Notes: generated by a model from the sequence alone, not told the origin. DNA of 64,000 nucleotides from PMNU01 sp035480575 (GCA_035480575.1 DATIHR010000018.1:1-64000); one strand, 5' to 3'; shown: positions 32,584 through 41,632, counted from the stretch's first letter. Program-made: numbers and translations.

Positions 32584-32808
32584 CTACTGCTGGGGCCAGT
32601 TTGCCTGACTGATTTGTTCTCGTGTTTGGCAGCCGTGTGTCAGGGAGTCCAAGGTAGCAAGGCTTCGTGAGGGTGGCCGTGATTGCCAGCTATGCAGTAC
32701 GTTCTTGGCGTGCTGCAGCATAGCCACTTCCCCCAACGTTACAGCGGTTAATGACAAGTCTTGGACACCTTCGCCCATCTTCGGTACGACGATAGATTCA
32801 CGGGGCAT
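32584..32808 (-). pseudogene. Truncated four-HTH gene (B3), N-terminal fragment only
   Basis: 74 residues from ATG 32808: LSLTAVTLGEVAMLQHAKNV and RSLATLDSLTHGCQTREQIS match the leader and first helices of B1/B2, then the frame ends in NWPQQ-stop exactly where the upstream region of B2 begins. All four HTH units except the start of the first are missing. Best explained as loss by recombination within the tandem array. Its promoter (32816-32844) is intact, so a short peptide may still be made. Confidence 0.75.
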
Positions 32809-32815
32809 GCAATTG

Positions 32816-32844
32816 ATCCTACCGAAAACAGCTGCTACTGCAAA
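32816..32844 (-). promoter_or_regulatory. Conserved promoter of truncated gene B3
   Basis: Minus strand TTTGCA, 17 nt, TAGGAT, 7 nt, ATG 32808. More diverged in the spacer than the B1/B2 pair, but the same boxes and spacing are kept. Confidence 0.65.
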
Positions 32845-32874
32845 GCATAAAGTTAGTTTGCTACACTCATATAC

Positions 32875-33858
32875 ATGCAAGAAAATGTTGAAAAAAATGG
32901 CTCGCGATTCGTCTTTGCGCACCATGAGGATTCGACAGCTCCCGCAGAGCATTTACTGCCTGAGGATTTGGCAGAACGCCTGCGTCTTTTGCGCGCGGGA
33001 TCCCAAACAATGAATGCGCTGTATATGCGGGCCTGCATATGTAATGAGTATGCGCTCGCCACTCCAGGATACGAGGGCGACGATAGCCTGTTTGCCGAGA
33101 GCTGCGACAAATTGGCAACAATTATCGCGAGTGACTTGCCGGTACGTAGTCCGCTACGGCATAAGGCCAATATACTGCTAGCTTGGCAGATACCGTTTCA
33201 TTTACGCGCGCAGGGTTATCCTATTCCAGCCTCGGTAGCCAGGGATCTCCAGTTGCAATTAGGTGACATGCAGGCTCAATTTTTGGATGGTCCGCCTCTA
33301 ACCAGTACACAGTATGGGTATTTGGCTGAATTTGTTGCACCGGCATATCTTTTGAATGGTCCATATTTTCCGCATGTAGCCACATACCGTGAGGAAGCAA
33401 ATATGGTACGCGACGATAACCACGACTACTACACGTTGCATCCCTGGGGTGTAAACGGTGATCGCGTCAGAAAAGCGCCGTTGTCTATTAAATACAGATG
33501 GGAATTGTCGCCCAGTGAGAAAGTTGTGACGCTAGCGGTGGGCAGACTTGCGTTAGCCGAGGCACTGAATAATCCGGAGTATCAGGAGTGTCCGGAATTT
33601 CATGCCCCCAACAAAGAAGCGCACGCCTTGCGCCTTGCGGCAGACATTATGATCTCCTACACAGCAGGTGATAGCTTGTCGCCTGAAGATGAGGCGTTTA
33701 TGCAAAGGTTAACGGACCGGCTGGTTGCGCCAACAGAGCAGTATATTAAGAGCAGCGCGACGCCCGACTACGAATCGAATGCGGCCGTTATTCAAGAAGA
33801 GATCGATAGGCGAGATCAGCGCTGGCGCGAACGAGCGGCGCGTTCTGGAACGGAATAG
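32875..33858 (+). CDS. Hypothetical protein, 327 aa
   Basis: Unrecognised soluble protein, mainly helical. Features: an acidic start (MQENVEKNGSRFVFAHHEDS), HLLPEDLAERLRLLRAG, a Cys pair (RACICNEYA), a charged middle (EEANMVRDDNHDYYTLHPWG) and an Arg/Glu-rich coiled end (EIDRRDQRWRERAARSG). The promoter has an extended -10 (TGC-TACACT, 32859-32867) ending 7 nt before ATG, divergent from B3. It neighbours the multi-HTH genes, but a functional link is not shown. Confidence 0.6.
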   Translation: MQENVEKNGSRFVFAHHEDSTAPAEHLLPEDLAERLRLLRAGSQTMNALYMRACICNEYALATPGYEGDDSLFAESCDKLATIIASDLPVRSPLRHKANILLAWQIPFHLRAQGYPIPASVARDLQLQLGDMQAQFLDGPPLTSTQYGYLAEFVAPAYLLNGPYFPHVATYREEANMVRDDNHDYYTLHPWGVNGDRVRKAPLSIKYRWELSPSEKVVTLAVGRLALAEALNNPEYQECPEFHAPNKEAHALRLAADIMISYTAGDSLSPEDEAFMQRLTDRLVAPTEQYIKSSATPDYESNAAVIQEEIDRRDQRWRERAARSGTE

Positions 33859-33899
33859 CCAATACCTTTTTTGGGCGACGAGGGTGTAGACTAAAGGAC

Positions 33900-35189
33900 A
33901 TGCAGGAGCTGATTGTCGATCTTCATGTGCACTCGCACTATTCGCGGGCCACGAGCAAGCAGTGCGACTTCGAGGGATTGTATCGCTGGGGTAAGCTGAA
34001 GGGTATTACTATTATTGGGACGGGGGACTGCACGCATCCTGCTTGGTTTAGCGAGATGCAAGAACGGCTCGAGCCTGCCGAGCAAGGGCTGTTTAGGCTG
34101 AAAGATGTATACGCTGACCCAATCGACGCCAGCTTGCCGCCCAGTGTTCGCGGACAGATGATTCGTTTTGTGCCTACCGTAGAGATTGCCACTATTTATA
34201 GCAAAGGCGGCAAGGTGCGCAAGCTGCATCAGCTTATTGTGCTGCCTTCGTTTGCGGCAGTTAGCAAGTTGAACGCGCGACTGGAGCGTATTGGTAATCT
34301 TAAGGCCGATGGCCGCCCTATTTTGGGGCTTGATAGTAAAGAGTTACTACGGCATGCGCTCGATAGCAGTGCTGATGCACTATATATTCCGGCGCATATT
34401 TGGACGCCGTGGTTCGGGATGTTCGGTTCGAAATCTGGTTTCGATAGTATAGCAGAGGCTTACGAGGACCTAGCCCCCGAAATCAAAGCCATAGAAACGG
34501 GATTGAGTAGTGATCCGTATATGAATTGGCGGGTAGCTGATCTAGATGGTATTGCTATTACCAGCCATTCCGACGCACATTCACCGCAGAAATTAGGCCG
34601 TGAAGCTACGGTTGTACAGAGCGCTATTGCCTACGACGATATCATCGGTGCTATAAAAACCAACGATGCACGACTGCGGGGCACTATTGAGTTTTTCCCA
34701 GAAGAGGGCAAGTATCACTACGACGGCCACCGGGCCTGTAATGTCCGTTTTTCACCCAAAGAGACAGCATCGCATAATGGCATATGCCCGGTGTGCGGTA
34801 AGCCGCTGGTGGTTGGGGTAGAGAATAGGTTAGGTACGCTTGCGTCGCGGCCGCATGGCGAGACGGCCGCAAAACAGGTCGAGTACATTATTCCCCTGCC
34901 GGAAATACTGGCCGAACTAGCCGACGTTAAAAGTACCGCTAATAAAACAGTGCAACAGACGTACCAGGCTATCATTGACCGGCTAGGGAATGAATTTGCT
35001 GTACTGCGTTCCGTGCCGGTTGAAGCGGTGCAGGGAGCCGGCTTCCCACTGCTTGCGATAGCAATTGAGCGTTTGCGCGCCGGTACGGTTGTGCGCGATC
35101 CGGGATATGACGGTGTATTCGGCACCATTAGCGTTTTTAAGGATAAAGCCGAGCTGCTGGGTGCGCGTAACCAGCTGAGCTTATTGTAA
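33900..35189 (+). CDS. Endonuclease Q-like PHP-domain protein
   Basis: 429 aa. N-terminal PHP metal site DLHVHSHYSRATSKQCD, then IIGTGDCTHPAW, ALYIPAHIWTPWFG, IAITSHSDAHSP and, after about residue 290, a zinc ribbon (HNGICPVCGKPLVVGV), the layout of Endonuclease Q. EndoQ nicks DNA 5' of deaminated bases (uracil, hypoxanthine) and abasic sites. It is known mainly from Thermococcales and a few bacteria. It is followed 3 nt later by a UvrD-like helicase, suggesting a two-gene repair operon. TAGACT ends 7 nt before ATG 33900. Confidence 0.85.
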   Translation: MQELIVDLHVHSHYSRATSKQCDFEGLYRWGKLKGITIIGTGDCTHPAWFSEMQERLEPAEQGLFRLKDVYADPIDASLPPSVRGQMIRFVPTVEIATIYSKGGKVRKLHQLIVLPSFAAVSKLNARLERIGNLKADGRPILGLDSKELLRHALDSSADALYIPAHIWTPWFGMFGSKSGFDSIAEAYEDLAPEIKAIETGLSSDPYMNWRVADLDGIAITSHSDAHSPQKLGREATVVQSAIAYDDIIGAIKTNDARLRGTIEFFPEEGKYHYDGHRACNVRFSPKETASHNGICPVCGKPLVVGVENRLGTLASRPHGETAAKQVEYIIPLPEILAELADVKSTANKTVQQTYQAIIDRLGNEFAVLRSVPVEAVQGAGFPLLAIAIERLRAGTVVRDPGYDGVFGTISVFKDKAELLGARNQLSLL

Positions 35190-35191
35190 TC

Positions 35192-36898
35192 ATGCACGAA
35201 ACCTTGAACCCTGCCCAGCGAGCAGCCGTAACGGCAGCAGATGGCCCGGTTGTTATTATTGCCGGACCGGGGACCGGCAAAACAAAAACGCTGACTGCCC
35301 GTGTGCAGCACTTACTGGCCACAAAACAAGCTACACCGCAACAAATACTGGCCCTAACGTTTACTAAAAAAGCGGCAGAAGAAATGCGCACTCGGGTAGG
35401 GCCAGCAGGTAAGCGGGCAGATATACTGACGTTCCATGCCTTATGCCACGATGTGCTGGGTGGTGAGTTTTCATTTATAAGCGAGGCCGCTCGTTTGCAG
35501 CTCATTAAGCAACTACCCCGGCCTGCTAGCCTGAAAGGGTTGAGCGTGCGCGAAGTAGCGCTAAGGATATCGAGAGCCAAAAATATGGCAGACGACGACC
35601 CCGATGTGCGCCGACTAACACGGGCCTATACGCATGCGCTCGAGGCCAGCGAGCTTGCTGATTTTGACGATTTGCTAACACGTACCAAAACGTTGCTAGA
35701 GAGCGACCCGACTGCACGTGCCGCGATACAAAGCCGCTATACGCATATATTAGTGGACGAATTTCAGGATACGAACCTGCTGCAATATGAGTTGCTGAAA
35801 AGCCTGCGTGGCAACGACAACGTATTTGTTATTGGCGACCCGGAACAGTCTATTTACGGGTTTCGTGGTGCTTCTGGTGATATCTTTGCCCAATTTGCAG
35901 CGGATTTTCCAAAACATACGGCAGTTACACTAACGACCAATTATCGGTCGGCGCCCGAGATAGTGCGTTTATCTAACAGTATTGCCTCTGCAGCGCCCGA
36001 CCTAGAGCCGAACGACCACGCTGGTACGGGCATAGTGCAAGCGGTATGCGTCCTAAACGAATATTCCGAGGCTGCCTGGGTAGTGCGTGAAATACAGCGG
36101 GCGATTGGTGGTGGCGATATGCTGGCAGCGGTGAGTGATGACGATGCGCGCGTTCATCGATCGCTTCGTGATTTTGCCGTCGTATATCGTAGCCGTAGCG
36201 CGGCGGTTACCGTGCAGAAAGCTATGGAGCAGTCCGGCCTGCCTTACCAGGTCGCTGGCGACGGTTCGCCGTACGACACACCAGTATTACAATCCCTGAT
36301 TGCTCTTATGCGGGCGTCGATAACACAGGGTACACCCCCGCTTGAAGGCTTTTCGGCCGCAGAACAGCGGGCACTGCGTGACTTGCTAGGGGATGCCAAG
36401 CATGCGGTACCGAAAGTATTGGGCGAAAAACTAGTACGCATGTTGGGTCTGCAACAAGAGCCGGGCGTCCAGCAATTTTTGCAAACGCTTGTTGGCTATA
36501 CGGATATCCAGACGGCCATAGCCTATTTTGACGCTATAGCCGAGCAAGGGTTTTATGATCCGCAGGCTGACGCCGTAACACTGCTGACAATCCATGCCAG
36601 CAAGGGGCTGGAGTTTCCGTATGTATTTTTGGTCGGCGCCGAGGAAGGCTTACTACCGCATGCCCGCGCGGACCAGGCAGAAGAGCGGCGATTATTTTAC
36701 GTGGCTGCCACGCGAGCGAAAGAGCGCCTGGATATTATGTACACGCACAGTCGTGGCGGGCAGCCAGCGACTGCCTCGCGGTTTGTACGCGACGTACCAG
36801 ATGCTGTACTGCCTAAGCGGACCGACCCCCGCTTTGCCGCCGACCAGCAACGTGTGCGCCTTAAAGTTATCAAAAAAAGTCAGCAATCCCTGTTCTAG
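35192..36898 (+). CDS. UvrD-like SF1 helicase (short form)
   Basis: 568 aa, about 150 shorter than PcrA. Motifs: LNPAQRAAVTAADGPVVIIA, GPGTGKTKTL, FTKKAAEEMRTRVG, DEFQDTN, GDPEQSIYGFRGAS, TTNYRSAPEIV, TIHASKGLEFPYVFLVG, RRLFYVAATRAKERL. Subdomain 1B is reduced (few residues between ILTFHAL and the next motif), and the C-terminal Tudor domain of PcrA is absent. Coupled to the EndoQ gene, it probably unwinds DNA from the EndoQ nick. Similar EndoQ-helicase pairs are annotated in other bacteria, to my knowledge. Confidence 0.92.
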   Translation: MHETLNPAQRAAVTAADGPVVIIAGPGTGKTKTLTARVQHLLATKQATPQQILALTFTKKAAEEMRTRVGPAGKRADILTFHALCHDVLGGEFSFISEAARLQLIKQLPRPASLKGLSVREVALRISRAKNMADDDPDVRRLTRAYTHALEASELADFDDLLTRTKTLLESDPTARAAIQSRYTHILVDEFQDTNLLQYELLKSLRGNDNVFVIGDPEQSIYGFRGASGDIFAQFAADFPKHTAVTLTTNYRSAPEIVRLSNSIASAAPDLEPNDHAGTGIVQAVCVLNEYSEAAWVVREIQRAIGGGDMLAAVSDDDARVHRSLRDFAVVYRSRSAAVTVQKAMEQSGLPYQVAGDGSPYDTPVLQSLIALMRASITQGTPPLEGFSAAEQRALRDLLGDAKHAVPKVLGEKLVRMLGLQQEPGVQQFLQTLVGYTDIQTAIAYFDAIAEQGFYDPQADAVTLLTIHASKGLEFPYVFLVGAEEGLLPHARADQAEERRLFYVAATRAKERLDIMYTHSRGGQPATASRFVRDVPDAVLPKRTDPRFAADQQRVRLKVIKKSQQSLF

Positions 36899-36935
36899 CA
36901 CGGTGGTATACTGGAACTGTAATTAAGGGGTAACC

Positions 36936-37691
36936 ATGGAAGCAGCAAGCGCGTTCACGCTCTTTATTTTGTTCATTATTTTAGGCGTCATAATTTCGGG
37001 TATTAAGATTGTTAAGCAGTATGAGCGCGGGGTAATACTGACACTCGGTCGCTACACCGGCATGCGTGAACCGGGCTTACGTGTGGTGATCCCGGTGTTG
37101 CAAATGATGACAAAGGTAGACGTTCGCTCAACGCCAGTAGACGTACCAAGCCAAGAAGTTATTACTAAAGATAATGTGACCATTAAGGTCGACGCCGTGG
37201 TGTACTTTCGTGTGGTCGACGCCGCCAAGGCGGTGCTGGAAACGAACAACTACATATATGCCACCTCGCAGTTTGCCCAAGCAGCCCTCCGCGATGTCGT
37301 TGGTAATGTGGAGCTCGACAGCTTACTGAGCCAGCGCGAGGAAATCAGCCAGGAAATTAAACGCATTGTAGATTCTGAAACCGACAAATGGGGCATAGAT
37401 GTCGAGAACGTTAAGATTCAAAATATAGAGCTGCCACAAGACATGAAGCGCGCTATGGCTAAGCAGGCAGAAGCCGAGCGTGAACGTAGGGCTGTTATTA
37501 TTAGTGCCGCCGCCGAAAAAGCCGCTGCTCGAGAAGTCGCTGAAGCCGCCCAAATGCTTGCTGCGACGCCCGGCGGCATGGGCATTCGCACTTTGCAGAC
37601 ACTCGAGAAAATAGCGGTTGAACCATCGCAAAAAACATTGTTTGTACTGCCCGCCGATCTTGCCGATGCGTTCAAGAAGTTTACCCGCTAA
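36936..37691 (+). CDS. Slipin/stomatin-like SPFH protein
   Basis: 251 aa: one N-terminal membrane segment (FTLFILFIILGVIISGI), then the band-7/SPFH domain (VKQYERGVILTLGRYTGMRE, PVDVPSQEVITKDNVTIKVD, YATSQFAQAALRDVVGNVEL) and a coiled-coil (MAKQAEAERERRAVIISAAA). Such proteins oligomerise on the inner face of the membrane to organise microdomains. They are usually paired with an NfeD protein, which is not adjacent here. AAGGGG precedes ATG 36936 and TATACT near 36908 is a possible -10. Confidence 0.92.
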   Translation: MEAASAFTLFILFIILGVIISGIKIVKQYERGVILTLGRYTGMREPGLRVVIPVLQMMTKVDVRSTPVDVPSQEVITKDNVTIKVDAVVYFRVVDAAKAVLETNNYIYATSQFAQAALRDVVGNVELDSLLSQREEISQEIKRIVDSETDKWGIDVENVKIQNIELPQDMKRAMAKQAEAERERRAVIISAAAEKAAAREVAEAAQMLAATPGGMGIRTLQTLEKIAVEPSQKTLFVLPADLADAFKKFTR

Positions 37692-37784
37692 GTGTGCATA
37701 ATTTATGCTTGACGATTAACCGTAAGCGGTTAATACTTATTGTTAGAAATAGTGTAAAACAATAAAGTGAAGCAGGTATATCTT

Positions 37785-39377
37785 ATGAAGACACGTTTGT
37801 CCACTCGGGGTCTGTTATACGTCGCCGTAACCTCGTTGCTTGCAGCGTATGCAGTACTCCCATCCCAAATTGCCCGGGCCGCAGCTTGTACGGCACCTGC
37901 CGTTGATTACGGCACAGCAACGGTAACGCTGTCGGTGCCAACAACTGCAACGTATCGTTTGTGGAGTCGCATAATGGTGCCAGACGGTGTTAGTAATACA
38001 TACATGTTAGAAGTCGACGGCGCAACGTGTTACACCGTTGGTGGTGGTAATATTCCGGCGAATGCCTGGACGTGGGTAGATTACCAAAACGGTTCGACAT
38101 CGACTAAAGCACAGCAATCGCTCGCAGGCGGTACGCATACGCTTAAGTTCATTGGCACTGGTGCGAATGTTAAAATAGACCGCCTTATTGCCGTCTCTGA
38201 CCTCGCCTGCGTGCCAAGCGGTTTTGGGGATAACTGTAACGTACCCGACCAACCTACTGACACGACGCCGCCAACCGTAAGTATGACCTCGCCCCAAGCA
38301 GATGCCACAGTAGCTGGCGATATCACGCTCGCCGCTAACGCCTCCGACAATGTAGGCGTTTCGAAAGTAGAGTTTTATGCCGACAGTACGCTTGTTGGCT
38401 CTGACACTACCTCGCCGTACAGTGTAACGCTTGCAACTTCTAGCCTTCCGAACGGTGCTCACTTGCTTACGGCCCGCGGCTACGACGCAGCCGGTAACGT
38501 AGGGGCGGATACGCGTACAGCAAATGTTTTGAACGGCGACATGACTGGGCCAACCACGCCAACAAACGTACAGGCTAGCGCTGCAGCATATAACCTCGTC
38601 AACCTAACCTGGACCGCAAGCACAGACAACACAGGCGTAACTGGCTACACTATTGTTCGTAACGGTGTAACAATCGCTTCGGTAAGTGCAGTAACCAGCT
38701 ATCAAGACAGCACTGTGGCTGCAAACACGACCTATAGCTATCAGGTTCGCGCCCGTGACGCTGCTGGTAACACCTCGGCATTGTCTGCTACAGCATCGGT
38801 AACCACACCTAACGTCCCCGATACACAAGCGCCAACTGCGCCAACAAACCTGACGGCAACCGCGGTTAGCACGAGCCAAATTAACCTAACCTGGACCGCA
38901 GCCACTGACAACGTAGGAGTTGTAAGCTACGACGTCTACCGTGGCACTGCCAAGATAGCAACGGTTACTTCGGCCAGCGCTACAAGCTTTGGTGACACGG
39001 GCTTACTCGCGAACACGCAGTACAGTTACACAGTGAAAGCCCGCGATGCAGCTGGCAATGTGAGCGCATCATCGAGCACCGCAACTGCAACGACCAAAGC
39101 ACCGGCCCCATCGCAATTACCATCTACCCTGACTGGTGTCGTCAGAAATAGAAACGGGCGCGCACTATCGAGCGTTACGGTAACCGCAACACCAGCTGGC
39201 ACTACTAGCCGGGTCGTATCCAAGACATCTACTACTGGCGCATACACATTGAGCCTGCCTGCCAACTTCAATGGTCAAGTTAGCTACAGCAAGACTGGCT
39301 ATCGCACGCTTACAATGACGCTGAATATCGCAAGCGGCCAGGTAATGACGCAAAATGTAACGCTATCTAGGCGATAG
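37785..39377 (+). CDS. Secreted multidomain surface protein (Ig-like, two FN3, carboxypeptidase-regulatory-like)
   Basis: About 530 aa from ATG 37785. Signal peptide (GLLYVAVTSLLAAYAVLPSQ...ARA), a beta-sandwich resembling a carbohydrate-binding domain (YRLWSRIMVPDGVSNTYMLE, about 30-140), a bacterial Ig-like domain (PPTVSMTSPQADATVAGDIT, DNVGVSKVEFYADSTLVGS), two FN3 domains with the repeated LTWTASTDNTGVTGYTI/YDVYRG pattern, and a C-terminal carboxypeptidase-regulatory-like domain (LTGVVRNRNGRALSSVTVTA). No catalytic domain or sorting signal is visible. Probably an adhesin or glycan-binding protein. AGGT 8 nt before ATG. Confidence 0.85.
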   Translation: MKTRLSTRGLLYVAVTSLLAAYAVLPSQIARAAACTAPAVDYGTATVTLSVPTTATYRLWSRIMVPDGVSNTYMLEVDGATCYTVGGGNIPANAWTWVDYQNGSTSTKAQQSLAGGTHTLKFIGTGANVKIDRLIAVSDLACVPSGFGDNCNVPDQPTDTTPPTVSMTSPQADATVAGDITLAANASDNVGVSKVEFYADSTLVGSDTTSPYSVTLATSSLPNGAHLLTARGYDAAGNVGADTRTANVLNGDMTGPTTPTNVQASAAAYNLVNLTWTASTDNTGVTGYTIVRNGVTIASVSAVTSYQDSTVAANTTYSYQVRARDAAGNTSALSATASVTTPNVPDTQAPTAPTNLTATAVSTSQINLTWTAATDNVGVVSYDVYRGTAKIATVTSASATSFGDTGLLANTQYSYTVKARDAAGNVSASSSTATATTKAPAPSQLPSTLTGVVRNRNGRALSSVTVTATPAGTTSRVVSKTSTTGAYTLSLPANFNGQVSYSKTGYRTLTMTLNIASGQVMTQNVTLSRR

Positions 39378-39397
39378 GCTAGGAAGGAAGTAACGAG

Positions 39398-39811
39398 ATG
39401 GGTTCATTAATACGAGAAAATGAAGCGGTTATGGGTACGCGCTCAGATAGTTCATTGTTAGTCTGGCTAGTTATGGGCATTCTGGCCATTGTCGCGCTTT
39501 GTAGTATGTTCTTCGTCATTAATCATCGATCGACGGTTAGTGGTCTATCGAACACCGGCGAAATTGTCATTGGTGCCGATGGGTTTTCGCCCGCCACATT
39601 GCGCATTAAGAAGGGGAGTGTTGTCACCTGGAACAACCGCGGACTTGACCAGCATGAACTTGCGGCCGATCAGTCTGAGCTTGGCCTTGGAAATGGCCAG
39701 TTACTAGAGATTGGCGATTCATACACGTATCGTTTTACGAATGCGGGTACGTATACGTATTATGATGCCGACAACCCTAACGCATTCAAGGGTACCGTTA
39801 TCGTCGAATAG
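39398..39811 (+). CDS. Membrane-anchored cupredoxin-like protein
   Basis: 137 aa: one transmembrane segment (LLVWLVMGILAIVALCSMFF), then a plastocyanin-like beta-barrel (EIVIGADGFSPATLRIKKGS, VVTWNNRGLDQHELAAD, YTYRFTNAGTYTYYDADNPN, FKGTVIVE). The first copper His is present (DQHEL), but the Cys-x-x-His-Met cluster of blue copper proteins is replaced by YYDADNPN, so a type 1 copper site is unlikely. The gene follows the FN3 surface protein by 20 nt with AAGGAAG upstream, so both may be one operon. Confidence 0.8.
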   Translation: MGSLIRENEAVMGTRSDSSLLVWLVMGILAIVALCSMFFVINHRSTVSGLSNTGEIVIGADGFSPATLRIKKGSVVTWNNRGLDQHELAADQSELGLGNGQLLEIGDSYTYRFTNAGTYTYYDADNPNAFKGTVIVE

Positions 39812-39904
39812 TGGCCCTAACAGAGCAGTCCCCTTATATAGAACATCTGCAATTCTAGCCGTGTACTTGTGCTAACGTGGTGCTTAATGGGATAATCGAA
39901 TCCC

Positions 39905-41494
39905 ATGAGTTATGAGATTCCCGGATTTGATCCGACGTCGAAGCAGGATAACCCGGAATTGCCATTTAGCGTATGGCATACAGAAATTAATCATATTGGC
40001 TTACATGTAGTCCATACCCAGGAGTTGTACCGACGACTAGCTGCCGGGGCAAAGATTACGCTGGTAGACGAGGAATATGATAACAAAAAAAATAATATTC
40101 GGCGGGTTGTTGCTACTGCTATGGGCGGGGAGAATTACGACGGCAAGCCGGCTGATCTTTATAGTGCGACCATTGATCTCCGCCAGGAGCGTGAATGGGA
40201 GGATGAATTTTTACGACTTACGGACCATACGAATTTTACTCGTTTAAGCAAAGAACGATTCTACTGGGGTAATTCGCGTATGTTACAGCGTCCAGATACG
40301 AATCTTATTATGCAAGCAAATATCTATAGTCGTAGCATAAATTTGATGAATCAAAGAACGAGCAGTAATCCCGATATGCCCCTCAGATCGACCCGCCTGA
40401 ATGCCCCCGCTCGGGCGGATGTTGTCGTGGGTAAGCAGCTGGTGCATGCATTTGATTGCCTTACTGCTATGATGTGTGTTGCGTATAGCCTAGGTAAGGA
40501 AAAACCACTGAGCCCTGGCGGATCGTTCATAATAACGCCCGACGGCCCTTTGTATAAAAATCCTGATACCAGCGACTATGTGCACCGGTTGCAACCCGAA
40601 AAAATTACGGCCAGTGGCCCCAAGAAAGTCGAGCGCAAACAGGGTTTTGATGATCTTTTTGGCATTGACGAAATAAAAGAATCGCTACGGCCGCTCATAA
40701 TTTTTTATACGCGGCCAGAACTTGCTGCCAAATGGCGAGTAAAGCGCCCTGGCAATGTGCTGCTCTTTGGGCCAGCCGGTACGGGCAAAACGGCAACTAT
40801 CGAAGCGTTTGCAAACGAAATTAGTGCCGACCTACACAAAATAAGCCCGGCCGATATTTATGGCAAATGGCTTGGGGATTCAGAAAAAGCTATGCAAGCA
40901 ATCTTCGACAAAGTGCGTAATGCTAAAAAACCAACCGTCTTACTGTTTGACGAGATGGAGGGCATTGTGAACATAGTCGAAACCGACGCTAGTGGATCGC
41001 GTGCTACAAATGCTGTAGCCGGCATATTCAAAACGGAGTCGGCCAGGGTTACAGAGGAAAATCCGAACGTTATTCTGGCAGCTACTACTAATGATCCCGA
41101 TCGGCTTGACGCTGCACTTATACGCGCGGGTAGGTTTGACCTTCAAATCGCCATGGGGCTACCAAACGACGAAGCGCGCCAGCGGATGTTCGGAAACCTT
41201 ATCCTTAACTATCATACCTTTGACGTCGACGAATTTTTGCCGGAAGGGGGTAAGGACGAAAAAGGGACGTCAGACTTTAATCCGTACGGCAACGATTTGC
41301 TCAGTACAGAATCGCTTGCCGTGCTCTCTAGCATGACCGACCACGACTTCTCGGCTGCAGATATCATCGAGGTGCTGCGCCGTGCGGCTCTAACTAAGGC
41401 GGACGAAGAGGAACGAACAGGCAAAGAGCCCACCCCGATTGATCTGAATTTTCTGACCACAATTATTACCTCTATGCGCCGCAATCGCGCGTAG
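39905..41494 (+). CDS. AAA+ ATPase with unique N-terminal region (copy 2)
   Basis: 529 aa, same plan as the ATPase at 19617: an unrecognised N-terminal 230 residues, then FDDLFGIDEIKESLRPLIIF, LLFGPAGTGKTATIEAFANE (Walker A), IYGKWLGDSEKAMQAIFDKV, TVLLFDEMEGIVN (Walker B), VILAATTNDPDRLDAALIRA (sensor 1 and Arg region) and a C-terminal lid helix (HDFSAADIIEVLRRAAL). No transmembrane or protease part. A GATAAT-like box lies 8 nt before ATG. The pair may form related unfoldase rings with different adaptors. Confidence 0.85.
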   Translation: MSYEIPGFDPTSKQDNPELPFSVWHTEINHIGLHVVHTQELYRRLAAGAKITLVDEEYDNKKNNIRRVVATAMGGENYDGKPADLYSATIDLRQEREWEDEFLRLTDHTNFTRLSKERFYWGNSRMLQRPDTNLIMQANIYSRSINLMNQRTSSNPDMPLRSTRLNAPARADVVVGKQLVHAFDCLTAMMCVAYSLGKEKPLSPGGSFIITPDGPLYKNPDTSDYVHRLQPEKITASGPKKVERKQGFDDLFGIDEIKESLRPLIIFYTRPELAAKWRVKRPGNVLLFGPAGTGKTATIEAFANEISADLHKISPADIYGKWLGDSEKAMQAIFDKVRNAKKPTVLLFDEMEGIVNIVETDASGSRATNAVAGIFKTESARVTEENPNVILAATTNDPDRLDAALIRAGRFDLQIAMGLPNDEARQRMFGNLILNYHTFDVDEFLPEGGKDEKGTSDFNPYGNDLLSTESLAVLSSMTDHDFSAADIIEVLRRAALTKADEEERTGKEPTPIDLNFLTTIITSMRRNRA

Positions 41495-41563
41495 GGCTAG
41501 TTGCCTCCTCCCAGACTATAGCTTCACGCGGTATTGCCTTTGACATTATAGGAACGGCAATTC

Positions 41564-41604
41564 CGGTTCGGCATATATTTGCGCTGACCGCGCAAATATC
41601 GAAC
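41564..41604. other. Hairpin between the AAA+ gene and tRNA-Phe
   Basis: Perfect 10-bp inverted repeat ATATTTGCGC/GCGCAAATAT (41575-41584 and 41590-41599, loop TGACC), extended by GTTCG/CGAAC across a 2-nt bulge. No U-tract, so not a typical terminator. Role unknown. Confidence 0.5.
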
Positions 41605-41632
41605 TGCCTGCGGCAAATTCTTGCAGTGAGTA

